From Candidatus Iainarchaeum sp. (lineage in GTDB: Archaea > Iainarchaeota > Iainarchaeia > Iainarchaeales > JAXPJC01): a stretch of DNA of 7,116 bases. Where the stretch lies: positions 1-7,116 of the forward strand of contig JAGVWD010000063.1 of the NCBI GenBank assembly GCA_018304445.1, given 5' to 3'. Below the pieces are notes generated by a model that was given only the letters and a program-made list of their open reading frames with translations, did not search any database and was not told where the DNA came from. A program made the position numbers and the translations under genes. Below, piece by piece: positions 5,209-7,116 of the stretch (its first letter is position 1; each line of letters starts with the position of its first letter).

Positions 5209-5934
5209 ATGGCAATAGAGCTTAAAAATGTCGATTTGTGGCGCCGTTCCATAGATGCAATTGCCTCTTTTATTTCAGAGGGGAATTTCCGCTTCAATGA
5301 AAAGGGAATTTCATTCAAGGCAGTAGATCCAAGCCAGATTGTGCTTGTTGATTACATTATGGATAAGGGTGCATTTGAGAAATTTGACATTGAGCCCACT
5401 TATATTGGAGTGGATTTGGTTGAACTTAACAAAATAATGCAGCGTTCCCTCCCGAATGACAAGCTCACAATGGAAGTCAGCGATTCAGAGCTTTCATTGA
5501 AATTAGAGGGGGATATGCTCAGGAGTTTCAGGCTGCCTCTTATAGAAGTGAGCGAGGAAGACATAAACATTCCCCAGCCCAAATTTGATGCAAAGGTTGA
5601 AATTGCAGGAAGAATAATAAAGGAAGCGCTCAAGGACGCAAGCTTGTTCGGAAGCTCGGTAGTGCTGCGCATAAAGGGCAGCCAATTTACAATTGAGGCG
5701 CGCGGCTCGCAAGGAACATTCAAGAGCCAGACAAAAGAGGCGCAGAAAGTAGTTGTAAAATCAGCAACAGAAGTAGTGAGCAAGTATTCCCTTAATTTCC
5801 TCATGAATATCGTGAAGAGCGCAGACCCGGAAGCAAAGGTCGCACTGGAGCTGAAAAGCGATGCGCCTATGAAAGTTTCCTATTCAATAGGCCCCGCGCA
5901 GATCCAGTACCACTTGGCGCCGATGATTCTGTAA
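5209..5934 (+). CDS. pcn: DNA polymerase sliding clamp PCNA, paralogue B
   Basis: This is a second full-length clamp, 241 aa, with all family marks: DLWRRSIDAIASF (inner helix with RR), FKAVDPSQIVLVDY (residues 36-49), IGVDLVELNKI, FRLPLIEVS ahead of the interdomain loop, EALKDASLFGSS in domain II, and YHLAPMIL at the C-terminus. Relative to paralogue A it has small deletions (1 residue near 62, 2 near 90-95, about 3 near 185-190) and ends IL rather than R-I-E-G. The client-binding C-terminus and the domain II edge (more basic here, more acidic in A) differ, as might be expected in subunits of a heteromeric ring, but that is inference. The start at 5209 has no Shine-Dalgarno sequence. PriL follows 59 nt later, which places this copy in the replication context and makes it the better candidate for the main replicative clamp. 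Confidence 0.95.
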   Translation: MAIELKNVDLWRRSIDAIASFISEGNFRFNEKGISFKAVDPSQIVLVDYIMDKGAFEKFDIEPTYIGVDLVELNKIMQRSLPNDKLTMEVSDSELSLKLEGDMLRSFRLPLIEVSEEDINIPQPKFDAKVEIAGRIIKEALKDASLFGSSVVLRIKGSQFTIEARGSQGTFKSQTKEAQKVVVKSATEVVSKYSLNFLMNIVKSADPEAKVALELKSDAPMKVSYSIGPAQIQYHLAPMIL

Positions 5935-5962
5935 ATTTCACCGGCGGAATGCTCCCAAAACC

Positions 5963-5970
5963 CTTTTTAT
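5963..5970 (+). promoter_or_regulatory. TATA-like box for priL
   Basis: CTTTTTAT has its centre about 27 nt before the ATG at 5994, matching the leaderless spacing seen at 1750 and 7046. It favours 5994 over the upstream in-frame ATG at 5949, which lies before the box. Confidence 0.45.
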
Positions 5971-5993
5971 TCCCTTTTGTGGCAGATTATTTT

Positions 5994-7001
5994 ATGAACC
6001 TTGGGGATTTGCAATTCGCGCAGCGCTATCCGTTCAGCGGAACCGCAAGGAAAATAGTGAACGAAACAGGCCTGAATCTGCAGGATGTTTCGGAGGCAGT
6101 AGCAGAAAGGGCGCAGAAAATAATCCTTGCTGCCGCAAAACAGCAGAAGTATGACCCCCAAATCGGCAATTATGAGGAATTGCTGCAGGATGACGTGCTT
6201 GCATTCCCTGTTGCAAAAATCCTTCTTTCAATAATCGCAAAGCCGGAATTGTATTCAAAGTTCGCAAATATGTTCGCAAAATATTCCTTTATTTCATTGC
6301 AGGAAGAGACTGATGAAACCCTCTGCGACATTGCAAAAGACCTCGGAATAATTATAAAATTTTCCGGCAATCCCGAGGAATTCACGGAAATCGGCATGCT
6401 GCAGTATTTAAGCGCGGATTTCAGGGAAGATTTCATGAAATTGGCAAACCAGAGGCTTGAGAAGGGAAAAATAATCCTGAGCAAGAACGAATTTGTGCGC
6501 TTCCTCTCGCAGGCAATCTACAGGAAAATCTTCTCTTCCCTCCCCACAGACACGAAGCAGATTCCAAATTCCTTCAAGACAATCGCAAATTCCCTTTCAA
6601 AGCAGGCATTTTCAGAAAGCTTCCAGGCATTCAACGCAAAGCTTTCCGGAAACATAAAGGCGGATGCATTTCCCCCCTGCATTTCCGAACTGTATGCGAA
6701 AATGCTCTCCGGCGTAAACCTCAACCATACGGAGCGCTTCACGCTTGCAACTTTCCTTGTTTCGGTTGGCATGGGCACAGAGCAGATAATTGCAATTTTC
6801 AGGAATGCGCCGAACTTCAATGAAAAAATCTCCCGTTACCAGATTGAAAGGATTGCGGGAAATGGCAAGCAGAATGCGAATTACTCCCCCGCAAGCTGCG
6901 CAAAAATGAAAAGCTACAAGCTCTGCATAAGAAACGGCGAATTGTGCGGAAATGTGAAGCACCCGATGCAGTTTTACAGGAACAGGGCATTTAAAAAGTG
7001 A
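5994..7001 (+). CDS. priL: DNA primase large subunit PriL (Fe-S)
   Basis: This is the regulatory subunit of the archaeal/eukaryotic-type primase. With the catalytic PriS it makes RNA primers for replication; PriS is not in this window. The product is 335 aa from the ATG at 5994. A helical N-terminal domain (about 1-215) that begins with the familiar AQRYPFS is followed by the C-terminal Fe-S domain. The four cluster ligands are visible: Cys229 in FPPCISELY, Cys302 in SPASCAKM, Cys311 in YKLCI and Cys318 in ELCGN. The typical NHTERFTLATFLVSVGM segment (244-260) sits between the first and second ligand, and KHPMQFYRNR follows the fourth. An ATG at 5949 would add 15 hydrophobic residues (MLPKPFLFPF...) without family support and ahead of the promoter box. 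The gene follows PCNA-B on the same strand. Confidence 0.93.
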   Translation: MNLGDLQFAQRYPFSGTARKIVNETGLNLQDVSEAVAERAQKIILAAAKQQKYDPQIGNYEELLQDDVLAFPVAKILLSIIAKPELYSKFANMFAKYSFISLQEETDETLCDIAKDLGIIIKFSGNPEEFTEIGMLQYLSADFREDFMKLANQRLEKGKIILSKNEFVRFLSQAIYRKIFSSLPTDTKQIPNSFKTIANSLSKQAFSESFQAFNAKLSGNIKADAFPPCISELYAKMLSGVNLNHTERFTLATFLVSVGMGTEQIIAIFRNAPNFNEKISRYQIERIAGNGKQNANYSPASCAKMKSYKLCIRNGELCGNVKHPMQFYRNRAFKK

Positions 7002-7016
7002 AGGCAGCAGAAAAAC

Positions 7017-7024
7017 CTTAAAAA
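7017..7024 (+). promoter_or_regulatory. TATA-like box for the gene at 7046
   Basis: CTTAAAAA has its centre about 25 nt before the ATG at 7046, in the 44-nt gap after priL, consistent with a leaderless transcript. TTTAAAAA at the end of priL (6990-6997 region) is a second candidate further upstream. Confidence 0.45.
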
Positions 7025-7045
7025 CAACGGAAAACCATTATCTAT

Positions 7046-7116
7046 ATGCGGCCAGTTCGCCAAGCCATGGAAGAAATCGAAAATTCAAGATTGTCAAAGG
7101 ATGCAATATTATTTTT
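7046..7116 (+). CDS. Start of an unidentified gene, possibly a histone-fold protein
   Basis: Only the first 23 codons are present and open to the window end: MRPVRQAMEEIENSRLSKDAI and two more residues. The pattern of an amphipathic helix ending in AMEEI, a short turn, then R-L-S-K-D-A-I recalls helix 1 and the start of helix 2 of archaeal histones and related histone-fold proteins (compare R-V-S-x-D-A). It would need a shorter first loop than usual. This is a weak resemblance over a short stretch. The start is supported by the promoter box spacing and an open frame; there is no Shine-Dalgarno sequence. An in-frame ATG at 7067 is an alternative. Confidence 0.45.
   Translation, partial: MRPVRQAMEEIENSRLSKDAILF

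Noticed and set aside
5949..5993. Upstream ATG start for priL
   Set aside because: It would add 15 hydrophobic residues with no family match and precedes the TATA-like box at 5963-5970.
3066..7001. PIP-box client peptides for PCNA among the neighbouring proteins
   Set aside because: No convincing QxxLxxFF-type motif was found at the termini of the HEAT, HAD, PriL, DUF99 or signal peptidase products.
1..7116. CRISPR array, transposon, toxin-antitoxin or defence system
   Set aside because: No spaced direct repeats, terminal inverted repeats, transposase or integrase motifs, or paired toxin-like small genes were seen.

Overview
The window is a compact archaeal chromosome segment of moderate G+C (judged by eye). 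Domain-specific markers identify Archaea: exosome subunit Csl4, RNA polymerase subunit L, a DUF99 protein, a Ser/His/Asp (Sec11-type) signal peptidase, archaeal PCNA and the Fe-S primase subunit PriL. TTTAAA- or TTTTAATA-like boxes lie about 26 nt before several start codons, which is the archaeal leaderless-promoter layout. The short genes, tight spacing and SpoIIM-like neighbour are compatible with a DPANN-type archaeon, but the lineage cannot be fixed from this window.

Left part (1-2274): a truncated minus-strand membrane protein (SpoIIM-like) diverges from a plus-strand cluster csl4-rpoL-DUF99, which joins RNA decay, transcription and probable DNA repair. The csl4 leader contains a 9-bp hairpin followed by five T. 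An unrecognised basic protein follows from its own promoter; its C-terminus faintly resembles a degenerate kinase catalytic loop.

Middle part (2290-5130): a signal peptidase gene runs directly into the first PCNA gene (PCNA-A). Then come a small basic HEAT-repeat protein and, convergent with it, a HAD-family hydrolase on the minus strand. Their stop codons are 2 nt apart.

Right part (5131-7116): a divergent promoter region with one palindromic TTTAAA box and an 11-bp tandem repeat leads into a second PCNA gene (PCNA-B), then priL, then the first 23 codons of another gene that may encode a histone-fold protein.

The most notable point is two full-length PCNA paralogues, about one third identical by my hand alignment, within 1.4 kb of each other and separated by the HEAT/HAD pair. 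They could form a heteromeric clamp or specialised homotrimers. PCNA-B is linked to primase, whereas PCNA-A is linked to the secretion gene. I saw no CRISPR array, transposon, tRNA or rRNA. No intergenic stretch exceeds 130 nt. I do not see a clearly new multi-gene system; the unusual items are listed as separate findings.
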